From Microbacteriaceae bacterium (GTDB lineage: Bacteria > Actinomycetota > Actinomycetes > Actinomycetales > Microbacteriaceae), in NCBI GenBank assembly GCA_947454285.1, contig CANGJO010000041.1:1-8232 (forward strand): a stretch of DNA of 8,232 nucleotides, in the 5' to 3' direction. Below the pieces are notes generated by a model. The model was not told where the DNA came from. It searched no databases and was given only the letters and a program-made list of their open reading frames with translations. The translations under genes were made by a program, and so were the position numbers. Positions 1 to 5,770 of the stretch are shown piece after piece (position 1 is the stretch's first letter; every line of letters begins with the position of its first letter).

Positions 1-978
1 GCACTAGAACTCTTGCCAAAGGTAAAGGGTGCGTTCTGCTTGGTGTTCATGGATGAAAACACTCTTTACGCAGCGCGTGACCCACAGGGTGTGCGCCCGC
101 TTGTTCTTGGTCGCCTTGAGCGCGGTTGGGTGGTTGCATCTGAAACTGCAGCTCTAGATATTGTTGGTGCAAGTTTTGTGCGCGAGGTTGAACCTGGTGA
201 ACTAATTGCAATTGACGAAAACGGTTTGCGTTCAACTCGCTTTGCAGAAGTTAAGCGCGCGGGTTGCGTATTTGAATATGTTTACCTTGCTCGCCCAGAT
301 ACCTCTATCAATGGCAAGAACGTTTACGATTCTCGTGTTGAGATGGGCCGCACGCTTGCTCGTGAGTATCCGGTTGACGCTGACTTGGTAATTCCAACTC
401 CGGAATCTGGAACACCTGCAGCGATTGGTTACTCGCAGCAATCTGGAATTCCATTTGGTCACGGTTTAGTGAAGAACGCCTACGTTGGCCGTACCTTCAT
501 TCAGCCATCACAAACCATTCGTCAGCGCGGTATTCGTTTGAAGTTGAACCCGCTGAAAGAAGTTATTCAGGGCAAGCGCATTGTTGTTGTTGACGACTCA
601 ATCGTTCGCGGAAACACTCAGCGTGCCTTGGTGCAAATGTTGCGCGAGGCCGGTGCCGCAGAAATTCACGTTCGCATTTCATCACCACCGATTACCTGGC
701 CATGCTTCTACGGTATTGATTTTGCAACTCGCGCCGAATTGATTGCCACTGGTTTGGGCGTTGACGATGTGCGTCAATCTATCGGTGCTGATTCTCTTGG
801 TTACTTAACCAAGGACGGCATGGTTGCCGCAACCGGTCAGCAAGAGCGCGAACTTTGCACCGCCTGTTTCACCGGCAAGTACCCAATTGAGTTGCCGATG
901 GCCGATCGTCTTGGCAAGAACCTGCTCGAGAAGGGCGTTGCCACAATTCAGGGAGAGAGTGTTCACCAGCATGACTAA
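1..978 (+). CDS. purF: Amidophosphoribosyltransferase PurF, 3' part (5' end outside window)
   Basis: PurF catalyses the first committed step of de novo purine synthesis: PRPP plus glutamine gives 5-phosphoribosylamine, in the cytosol. The frame is open to the left edge, so the TTG at 13 is not a start; about 325 residues are visible and the N-terminal glutaminase segment with its catalytic Cys is missing. Counting from codon 13, residues 1-75 are the end of the glutaminase domain and the rest is the phosphoribosyltransferase domain. The PRPP loop VVVDDSIVRGNT lies at 191-202, with IPTPESGTPAA at 127-137. Four cysteines (85 in GCVFEY, 231 in PCFYGID, 282 and 285 in CTACF) match the four 4Fe-4S ligands of the Bacillus subtilis-type enzyme, so this is probably the iron-sulfur class. 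The stop overlaps the purM start, implying a shared transcript and coupled translation. Identification is secure. Confidence 0.97.
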   Translation, partial: ALELLPKVKGAFCLVFMDENTLYAARDPQGVRPLVLGRLERGWVVASETAALDIVGASFVREVEPGELIAIDENGLRSTRFAEVKRAGCVFEYVYLARPDTSINGKNVYDSRVEMGRTLAREYPVDADLVIPTPESGTPAAIGYSQQSGIPFGHGLVKNAYVGRTFIQPSQTIRQRGIRLKLNPLKEVIQGKRIVVVDDSIVRGNTQRALVQMLREAGAAEIHVRISSPPITWPCFYGIDFATRAELIATGLGVDDVRQSIGADSLGYLTKDGMVAATGQQERELCTACFTGKYPIELPMADRLGKNLLEKGVATIQGESVHQHD

Positions 979-2068
979 TGCGTACGCAGCATCTGGTGTT
1001 GACACCGAAGCCGGCGATCTAGCTGTAGAACTTATGAAGCGCGCAGTTGGCGCAACCCACAACGACCTTGTGGTGGGCGGCCTTGGCGGCTTTGCCGGCA
1101 TGATGGACGTTTCGTTCTTGAAGAAGTATGACCGCCCGCTGTTGGCAACCAGCACCGATGGTGTTGGCACCAAGGTGGCAATCGCCCAGGCGATTGATAA
1201 GCATGACACCATTGGTCAGGACCTGGTCGGCATGGTGGTTGACGACATCGTTGTGGTTGGCGCAAAGAGCTTGTTCATGACCGATTACATTGCCTGCGGA
1301 AAGGTTGTGCCAGAGCGCATTGCCGATATCGTTCGCGGAATTGCCGAGGCATGTAGCGCGGTTGGCGTTGCACTGGTTGGTGGCGAGACTGCCGAACACC
1401 CGGGTCTACTTGGTGTTGACGACTACGACGTAGCCGGTGCAGCCGTTGGTGTGGTTGATGCGGCTAAGTTGCTTGGCCCACAGAACGTGCGTGTTGGCGA
1501 TGTGATTCTTGGAATGGAATCATCTGGCCTGCACTCAAACGGTTACTCACTGGTTCGCAAGATCGTGAGCGACAGCGGTCTTGACTACAAGAAGAACGTT
1601 TTGGAATTTGGCGATCGCTCACTTGGTGAAGTGTTGCTAGAGCCAACCAAGCTTTACACCGGAGTTTTGAATTCACTTTTGGAATCAGAGCTTGGCAGCG
1701 CAGTTCACGCAATGAGTCACATCACTGGTGGCGGAATCGCAGCAAACATTGCGCGCGTGCTACCTCAGGGCGTTGCAGTTGATATTCACCGATCAACCTG
1801 GACTCCACAAGAAGTTTTCCAAGTGCTTGCAAGTTGGGGCAAGTTCTCACTAGAAAGCGTTGAATCAACTTGGAACCTTGGTCTTGGTCAGGCAGTTGTA
1901 GTTGATGCCGCAAAGGCCGACGAAGTTGCTGCAGCACTAACCAAGTTAGGTGTTCACACCTGGACCCTTGGTGAAATTGAAGCCGCGCCTGCTGACTTGT
2001 CTACTTATGTTCAGGGCGCCAAGGGTGTTGACGGTGGAGCCGTTCGCCTTGTTGGCGAATACAAGTAA
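971..2068 (+). CDS. purM: Phosphoribosylformylglycinamidine cyclo-ligase (AIR synthetase) PurM
   Basis: PurM closes the imidazole ring: FGAM plus ATP gives AIR, the fifth step of purine synthesis. The 365-residue length is normal. Motifs in order are STDGVGTKVA at 61-70 (ATP/substrate loop), MVVDDIVVVGAKSLFMTDY around 88-106, CGKVVPE at 109-115, GGETAEHPG at 137-145, GMESSGLHSNGYS at 181-193 and HITGGGIAANI at 250-260. The open frame extends upstream into purF, but the ATG at 971 is chosen because the protein then starts MTNAYAASGVD, like family members. A GGGAGAGAG purine run at 951-959 can serve as ribosome binding site. The first eight bases overlap the end of purF, suggesting translational coupling. 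The stop codon abuts that of the convergent mannosyltransferase gene. Confidence 0.97.
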   Translation: MTNAYAASGVDTEAGDLAVELMKRAVGATHNDLVVGGLGGFAGMMDVSFLKKYDRPLLATSTDGVGTKVAIAQAIDKHDTIGQDLVGMVVDDIVVVGAKSLFMTDYIACGKVVPERIADIVRGIAEACSAVGVALVGGETAEHPGLLGVDDYDVAGAAVGVVDAAKLLGPQNVRVGDVILGMESSGLHSNGYSLVRKIVSDSGLDYKKNVLEFGDRSLGEVLLEPTKLYTGVLNSLLESELGSAVHAMSHITGGGIAANIARVLPQGVAVDIHRSTWTPQEVFQVLASWGKFSLESVESTWNLGLGQAVVVDAAKADEVAAALTKLGVHTWTLGEIEAAPADLSTYVQGAKGVDGGAVRLVGEYK

Positions 2069-2074
2069 TTACTT
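2063..2074. repeat. 12-bp perfect palindrome joining two convergent stop codons
   Basis: AAGTAATTACTT is centred exactly between 2068 and 2069. Both proteins end Lys-stop (AAG TAA), so each strand reads the same across the junction of purM and the mannosyltransferase gene. There is no intergenic DNA. A short T run follows on the plus strand (2073-2077), but a stem with no GC-rich part and almost no loop is too weak to call a terminator. Confidence 0.8.
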
Positions 2075-2785
2075 TTTAATTCCAAAAGTTCGCTTGAATC
2101 CAAGCAGAGTAACTAGCCACATTGCCTCGAGCACAATCACGTTGCTCATTTTTGAGACGCCGTGTTCGCGCTCAACAAAAGTAATCGGTACCTCAGCGAT
2201 GCTGGCTCCTATTTGCTCGCACTTGCGAGTCATCTCTACCTGAAACGAATAGCCATGGGCGGCTAGATCTTCAAGATGCAGGCGCTCAATAAGTTGCGCC
2301 TGATAAACCCGAAATCCTGCGGTCATGTCTTTGACTTTTGAACCAAGCATGAACTTGGCGTAGGTATTGCCCCCGCGTGAAAGAGCCATACGATAAGCCG
2401 GCCAATTTTCGACACTGCCACCAACGATCCAACGCGAACCAATTACAAGATCGTTTGTTGATGCCTTGGCAAGAAGCTTGGGAAGATCCTCGGCACGGTG
2501 ACTGCCGTCGGCATCCATCTCAACTAGGTAATCAAAGTTGTATTCCAAGCCCCAGGCAAAGCCAGCCTTATAGGCATCGGCTAATCCGGTTTTGGCCACG
2601 CGATGAAGCACGGTGATCTTTGGATTCGCCGCAGCCAATTTGTCTGCGATTGCGCCCGTGGTATCGGGGCTGGAATCGTCAACGATTAGAAGTGACACTG
2701 CTGGATTGTGCTTGAAGAGCTGCTCTACCGAGTGCTCAATGTTCATGGCCTCGTTGTAGGTGGGCATGATTACCAGTGTGTTCAT
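2069..2785 (-). CDS. ppm1: Polyprenol (dolichol)-phosphate mannose synthase, GT2 family, Ppm1/DPMS-like
   Basis: This enzyme likely transfers mannose from GDP-mannose to polyprenyl phosphate on the inner face of the membrane. The product donates mannose to lipoglycans or for protein O-mannosylation. The 238-residue protein is a complete GT-A catalytic domain: start VIMPTYNEAMNI at 5-16, IVDDSSPDTTG at 34-44 (nucleotide binding), the DXD metal site DADGSH at 91-96, GSRW at 116-119, DMTAGFRVY at 153-161, and the DPMS signature FVERxxGxSKMS at 203-214. There is no multi-spanning membrane domain and no fused apolipoprotein N-acyltransferase domain, unlike two-domain mycobacterial Ppm1, so it resembles stand-alone catalytic versions. 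The ATG at 2783-2785 has no good Shine-Dalgarno, but a -10-like hexamer lies 7 nt upstream, which fits a leaderless message. The acceptor polyprenol is inferred from the family. Confidence 0.9.
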   Translation of the reverse strand: MNTLVIMPTYNEAMNIEHSVEQLFKHNPAVSLLIVDDSSPDTTGAIADKLAAANPKITVLHRVAKTGLADAYKAGFAWGLEYNFDYLVEMDADGSHRAEDLPKLLAKASTNDLVIGSRWIVGGSVENWPAYRMALSRGGNTYAKFMLGSKVKDMTAGFRVYQAQLIERLHLEDLAAHGYSFQVEMTRKCEQIGASIAEVPITFVEREHGVSKMSNVIVLEAMWLVTLLGFKRTFGIKK

Positions 2786-2792
2786 CGGTTTG

Positions 2793-2798
2793 AGTCTA
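2793..2798 (-). promoter_or_regulatory. Candidate -10 element of a leaderless promoter for the mannosyltransferase gene
   Basis: On the minus strand TAGACT (fits TANNNT) sits 7 nt before the ATG at 2785, so transcription would start at or within a base or two of the start codon. No Shine-Dalgarno lies between. No convincing -35 is seen 17-18 bp upstream. The same hexamer, TAGACT, occurs at 4903-4908 ahead of the SDR operon. Confidence 0.45.
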
Positions 2799-2823
2799 CT
2801 TTTTGCGCGAGACGGACGTACAT

Positions 2824-2852
2824 TTGGGCGGCCTGCCGGGGTGCTGTAAATT
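2824..2852 (+). promoter_or_regulatory. Candidate leaderless promoter for fprA (TTGGGC-17 bp-TAAATT)
   Basis: TTGGGC at 2824-2829 and TAAATT at 2847-2852 are separated by 17 bp. The -10 ends 8 nt before the ATG at 2861, so the expected transcription start falls on or next to the A of the start codon. The sequence just before the ATG has only a weak GGA, in keeping with leaderless translation, which is common in actinobacteria. Confidence 0.5.
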
Positions 2853-2860
2853 GGACACTA

Positions 2861-4225
2861 ATGTCTAAACACCTAAAAGTTGCCATCATTGGCGCCGGTC
2901 CAGCCGGCATTTACGCGGGCAACATTCTGAAATCACAGCACCCTGATGTCGAAATCGACCTATTTGATTCGCTTCCTGCGCCTTATGGTCTGATTCGCTA
3001 CGGTGTTGCTCCGGACCACCCGCGCATCAAGGGCATCGTGAACTCGCTGCACGAGATGCTGGCCGAGGGCACAATTCGTTTTTACGGCAACGTGACTTTT
3101 GGAACAGACCTGCACCTCAAGGATTTGCGTGAGCACTACCACGCCGTGATTTTTGCAACCGGAGCAATCAAAGATGCCGAGTTGAACATTCCAGGAATTG
3201 AACTTGATGGTTCTTACGGGGCTGCCGACTTTGTTTCTTGGTACGACGGTCACCCTGATTACCCGCGCACCTGGCCACTGAACGCGCAGCAGGTTGCCGT
3301 GCTTGGTAACGGAAACGTTGCGCTAGACGTGGCTCGCGTATTGGCAAAGTTGCCTGACGACATGTTGAGCACCGATATTCCGGCAAACGTTTACGAGGGA
3401 CTAAAGCAGTCACCGGTCACCGATGTTCACGTGTTTGGTCGTCGCGGTCCGCAGAGCATTAAATTCACACCAATCGAACTACGTGAACTTGGCGAAGTTG
3501 AAAACGTAGACATTGTGGTTTACGAAGAAGACTTTGCTGCACTGCCTGGCAAAGAATCATGGTTTGACGAAGACGCCGAGGGTATTACCAACCAGCACAA
3601 GGTAATGGCGCGCATCATGAACGAGTGGCGCGAGCGCGAACTAACTGACGCACCTCGCAGATTGCACTTACACTTCTGGCACAAGCCAGTCGAAGTTCTT
3701 GGTGCCGACGGAAAAGTTGTTGGCATGAAGTTCGAGCGCACAGCAGATGCGGGTGCCGGCGCGATCTCACACACCGGTGAATTCCGCGAGTACGAATTGC
3801 AGGCGGTTTACCGAGCGATTGGTTATTTTGGTTCAGAGTTGCCTGGCATTCCATTCGACGACAAGTACGGCGTGATTCGCAACGATGGCGGCCGCGTGGT
3901 TGATGAACATGGCAAGCGCGTTGATGGTTTGTATGCAACCGGTTGGATCAAGCGTGGACCAGTAGGTTTGATTGGCCACACTAAGTCAGACGCACTCGAG
4001 ACAATCACCAACTTGGTTTCTGATATCGAAAACCTAGTTGACCCGGTTGAGGAAAGTGTGTTGACTCGCTTGATTGAGCGTGGTGTTGAATACACCGATT
4101 GGTCTGGTTGGTTGAAGTTGAACGAGCACGAACTTGCACTTGGGGCAGCCGACGCATCACACGTAGAGCGTGAGCGCGTAAAGGTTGTAGATCGTGAAGA
4201 GATGGTTCGCGTTAGCCGCGACTAA
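2861..4225 (+). CDS. fprA: NADPH-ferredoxin (adrenodoxin-type) reductase, FprA family
   Basis: This flavoprotein likely passes electrons from NADPH via FAD to ferredoxin in the cytosol, for use by P450s or other ferredoxin-dependent enzymes. The 454 residues match the size of mycobacterial FprA. An N-terminal FAD dinucleotide fold has GAGPAGIYAG at 11-20, followed by the adrenodoxin-reductase run PYGLIRYGVAPDHP at 41-54 and FATGA at 98-102. The NADP fold has GNGNVALDVARVL at 149-161 and VFGRRGPQSIKFT at 191-203, whose arginines suit the NADP 2'-phosphate. The second FAD-contacting segment is YATGWIKRGPVGLIGHTKSDA at 358-378. The frame is open further upstream, but that DNA is the promoter spacer and overlaps the mannosyltransferase gene, so the ATG at 2861 is chosen. 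No ferredoxin gene is adjacent. Gene symbol is by family resemblance. Confidence 0.93.
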   Translation: MSKHLKVAIIGAGPAGIYAGNILKSQHPDVEIDLFDSLPAPYGLIRYGVAPDHPRIKGIVNSLHEMLAEGTIRFYGNVTFGTDLHLKDLREHYHAVIFATGAIKDAELNIPGIELDGSYGAADFVSWYDGHPDYPRTWPLNAQQVAVLGNGNVALDVARVLAKLPDDMLSTDIPANVYEGLKQSPVTDVHVFGRRGPQSIKFTPIELRELGEVENVDIVVYEEDFAALPGKESWFDEDAEGITNQHKVMARIMNEWRERELTDAPRRLHLHFWHKPVEVLGADGKVVGMKFERTADAGAGAISHTGEFREYELQAVYRAIGYFGSELPGIPFDDKYGVIRNDGGRVVDEHGKRVDGLYATGWIKRGPVGLIGHTKSDALETITNLVSDIENLVDPVEESVLTRLIERGVEYTDWSGWLKLNEHELALGAADASHVERERVKVVDREEMVRVSRD

Positions 4226-4239
4226 TCCATCTGCTTGAT

Positions 4240-4686
4240 TTACTTGGGGCTTGCCCAAATCTCAAGCTGAATTCCATCTGGGTCACGTAGGTAGGCCCAA
4301 CGTGAACCAGCCAAGTCGCCATCGGTGAGCGTTACCGGGGGAGCGTTGAAGACTGCGCCTCGCTCAAGCAGAGTTGAGTAGGCCACGTCCATGTCGTCAA
4401 TCTGCAGGCAAATGTGGGTAGCGCCCACATCACCGTTCTTTAGCTCAAAGTCCTTGCCGCGCGGGTTGTGGTATTCCAGGAACTCAATTCGGGTTCCACC
4501 AATGTCGATCATTGAGAACGAGAGCTCAGTGCCCTCTACCTGAACGGCATCAGACAGCTCTTTGCCTTCGCCGTGGTTTACCGGGCCAGGCTGCAGGCCG
4601 AACATCTTGGTGTACCACTCGAAAGACCTTTTCATGTCGCGAACGGTGATGCCAAAGTGGTGAACGCCTTTAACGGTGAATGACAT
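4240..4686 (-). CDS. VOC (glyoxalase/epimerase-fold) family protein
   Basis: A 148-residue vicinal-oxygen-chelate protein with two beta-alpha-beta-beta-beta modules (about 5-75 and 88-146). Candidate divalent-metal ligands sit at the four expected places: His10 in HHFGITV, Glu68 in TRIEFLEY, His91 in THICLQIDD and Glu142 in IQLEIW. The C-terminal YLRDPDGIQLEIW is the classic module ending. Members act as lactoylglutathione lyase, methylmalonyl-CoA epimerase, extradiol dioxygenase or thiol-transfer resistance proteins; sequence alone does not choose among them, and glutathione is normally absent in actinobacteria. It is transcribed away from the SDR-M24-MDR operon and may be co-regulated with it. 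AAGAAAGG on the minus strand (4695-4702) is a reasonable ribosome binding site for the ATG at 4686. It ends 14 bp from fprA, convergently. Confidence 0.85.
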   Translation of the reverse strand: MSFTVKGVHHFGITVRDMKRSFEWYTKMFGLQPGPVNHGEGKELSDAVQVEGTELSFSMIDIGGTRIEFLEYHNPRGKDFELKNGDVGATHICLQIDDMDVAYSTLLERGAVFNAPPVTLTDGDLAGSRWAYLRDPDGIQLEIWASPK

Positions 4687-4724
4687 TGGTTTTTCGCCTT
4701 TCTTGCGGAATTACACTCACAGTC

Positions 4725-4744
4725 AACACTAGAAAAATAGTGTT
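4725..4744. promoter_or_regulatory. 20-bp dyad AACACTA-N6-TAGTGTT, candidate operator
   Basis: Seven-base perfect arms flank the 6-base spacer GAAAAA, 38 bp before the VOC start codon. It sits where the VOC promoter should be and overlaps TANNNT-type hexamers on the minus strand (TAGTGT at 4726-4731, TATTTT at 4734-4739). No gene ends here, so a terminator is unlikely. The length suits a dimeric repressor site; the cognate regulator is not in the window. Confidence 0.5.
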
Positions 4745-4767
4745 CAGAGAGACCGGACATAACAGTT

Positions 4768-4781
4768 TGAAAACGTTTGGC
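4768..4781. promoter_or_regulatory. Imperfect LacI-type operator-like palindrome
   Basis: TGAAAACGTTTGGC contains the perfect core AAACGTTT (4771-4778) with the central CG typical of LacI/CcpA-family operators; the outer bases are only partly symmetric. It lies between the divergent VOC and SDR genes. No LacI-family gene is present in the window, so this is a motif resemblance only. Confidence 0.3.
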
Positions 4782-4792
4782 CGCCCAAAATC

Positions 4793-4848
4793 ACCCCGAT
4801 AGGCCTAGAACCCAGTAAATACAAGGATTTTCCTCAAATTATCGGGGT
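4793..4848. repeat. 9-bp inverted repeat pair, ACCCCGATA and TATCGGGGT
   Basis: Arms at 4793-4801 and 4840-4848 are exact reverse complements separated by 38 bp. The left arm runs into an 8-bp palindrome TAGGCCTA (4800-4807). The pair lies mid-spacer, upstream of the proposed SDR promoter. It could be two opposed half-sites or a DNA-looping pair; chance is not excluded. Confidence 0.45.
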
Positions 4849-4878
4849 AAATTGACGAATTTTTGGGTTTTGTGTTTG

Positions 4879-4908
4879 TTGTAGCCAGATAATTTGTTCA
4901 TCTAGACT
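4879..4908 (+). promoter_or_regulatory. Candidate promoter of the SDR-M24-MDR operon
   Basis: TTGTAG at 4879-4884, an 18-bp spacer and TAGACT at 4903-4908. Transcription would begin near 4914-4916 and give a leader of roughly 43-45 nt to the ATG at 4959. The upstream DNA is AT-rich, as expected for a promoter. The -35 match is modest. Confidence 0.4.
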
Positions 4909-4923
4909 AAACACACTGCAAGG

Positions 4924-4958
4924 GCCCCAAACCGGGGCGACATGTCGAGGAGGACATG
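4924..4958 (+). promoter_or_regulatory. Two tandem hairpins in the SDR operon leader, the second presenting the Shine-Dalgarno in its loop
   Basis: Hairpin 1 is GCCCC-AAACC-GGGGC at 4924-4938. Hairpin 2 is CATGTC-GAGGAG-GACATG at 4941-4958. Almost the whole predicted leader is therefore folded. The ribosome binding site GAGGAGG (4947-4953) occupies the loop of hairpin 2, and the first ATG (4956-4958) is paired in its 3' arm. GACATG also occurs as a direct repeat 14 bp apart (4939-4944, 4953-4958), so the same bases could instead be a DNA operator. Confidence 0.45.
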
Positions 4959-5738
4959 ATGGGATCCAGAATGACTGGGCGAACCGTGATTATCACGGGC
5001 GGAGCATCGGGCATTGGCCTGGGCATCTCTAAAGGGTTGGCGGCCGAGGGCGCAAACATCGTTATTGCAGACCTAAATCTTGAAGCGGCAGAATCCGCAG
5101 CAGGTGAAATCACCAAAGCGGGTGGCAAGGCTATTGCGGCACAAGTAGATGTAACCAAGCGAGCCTCTGTGGCAGCTGGCATTGAACTAGCTGTGAAGAC
5201 CTTCGGAAAACTTGATTGCTACTTCAACAACGCGGGTTTCAACAAGCCAATGAAGTTCCTTGATGTCACCGAAGAAAACTTCAACGCAATCATGAACGTA
5301 AACGCACTTGCTGTGTTCGTTGGTACTCAGGAAGCAGCTAAGCAATACATTCGTCAGGGCACCGGTGGAAAAGTTGTAAACACCGCTTCAATTGCTGGTC
5401 GTCAGGGTTTCTCTAGCTTTGCACCATACAGCGCATCAAAGGCTGCGGTGATTTCCATCACTCAAGGTGCCGCTCGCGCACTTGCTGAGCACAACATCAC
5501 AGTCAACGCATTTTCACCAGGTGTAGTTGCAACACCACTTTGGGACAAGCTGGATAAAGATCTTGAAGAAATTGGTGAAGGCGATTCAGGTTTTGATTCG
5601 ATGGCCTCAGGAATCCTGATCGGCCGTGCAGCGCAACCAGAAGATATTGTTCCAACTGCTTTATTCCTTGCAAGCAGCGATTCAGATTATGTAACCGGCC
5701 AAACAATGGCAATCGATGGCGGAATGATTCTGGTCTAA
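4959..5738 (+). CDS. Short-chain dehydrogenase/reductase (SDR), acetoin reductase/polyol dehydrogenase-like
   Basis: A classical SDR of 259 residues that interconverts an alcohol and a ketone with a nicotinamide cofactor in the cytosol. TGGASGIG at 13-20 is the dinucleotide loop; Asp38 at the end of strand 2 (IADLN) favours NAD(H); then Asp64, NNAG at 90-93, Asn113 or Asn115, Ser144, and the catalytic pair Tyr157 and Lys161 (YSASK). SPGVVATPLW at 186-195 is followed by a longer acidic substrate-lid segment (about 196-216), then GRAAQPEDI and DYVTGQTMAIDGG. That lid-plus-tail pattern resembles diacetyl/acetoin reductase (BudC) and sorbitol dehydrogenase SDRs more than FabG, but substrate is not settled. 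Starts at 4956, 4959 and 4971 are in frame; 4959 is chosen because GAGGAGG ends 5 nt before it (only 2 nt before 4956). First gene of a probable operon, 32 bp ahead of the M24 gene. Confidence 0.9.
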   Translation: MGSRMTGRTVIITGGASGIGLGISKGLAAEGANIVIADLNLEAAESAAGEITKAGGKAIAAQVDVTKRASVAAGIELAVKTFGKLDCYFNNAGFNKPMKFLDVTEENFNAIMNVNALAVFVGTQEAAKQYIRQGTGGKVVNTASIAGRQGFSSFAPYSASKAAVISITQGAARALAEHNITVNAFSPGVVATPLWDKLDKDLEEIGEGDSGFDSMASGILIGRAAQPEDIVPTALFLASSDSDYVTGQTMAIDGGMILV

Positions 5739-5745
5739 CCAGAAT
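5727..5745 (+). other. Hairpin straddling the SDR stop codon
   Basis: ATTCTGGT-CTA-ACCAGAAT forms a perfect 8-bp stem with a 3-nt loop, extendable by one G-U pair. The TAA stop (5736-5738) spans the loop and the first base of the 3' arm. No U-tract follows, so it is not a standard intrinsic terminator; in an operon it could stabilise the upstream message or partly attenuate downstream expression. Confidence 0.5.
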
Positions 5746-5770
5746 TCAAGTCAGTAACGAAAGGCACATC

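Noticed and set aside
824..970. Upstream extension of purM inside purF
   Set aside because: The added residues are purF sequence in another frame and the family N-terminus starts at the ATG at 971.
1019..1399. Long minus-strand open frame opposite purM (and similar ones opposite fprA, M24 and the MDR gene)
   Set aside because: They mirror strongly recognised genes, have no family motifs and no separate promoter or ribosome binding site; they are antisense shadows.
2708..2860. Upstream extension of fprA
   Set aside because: It would overlap the divergent mannosyltransferase gene and the promoter spacer; the FAD-binding fold begins normally after the ATG at 2861.
4244..4258. Hairpin TTGGG-GCTTG-CCCAA near the fprA/VOC convergence as a bidirectional terminator
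   Set aside because: Only a 5-bp stem, inside the VOC coding end, with no U-tract on either strand.
4852..4857. TTGACG as a near-consensus -35 for the SDR operon
   Set aside because: No TANNNT hexamer occurs 16-18 bp downstream; the TTGTAG/TAGACT pair closer to the gene is better spaced.
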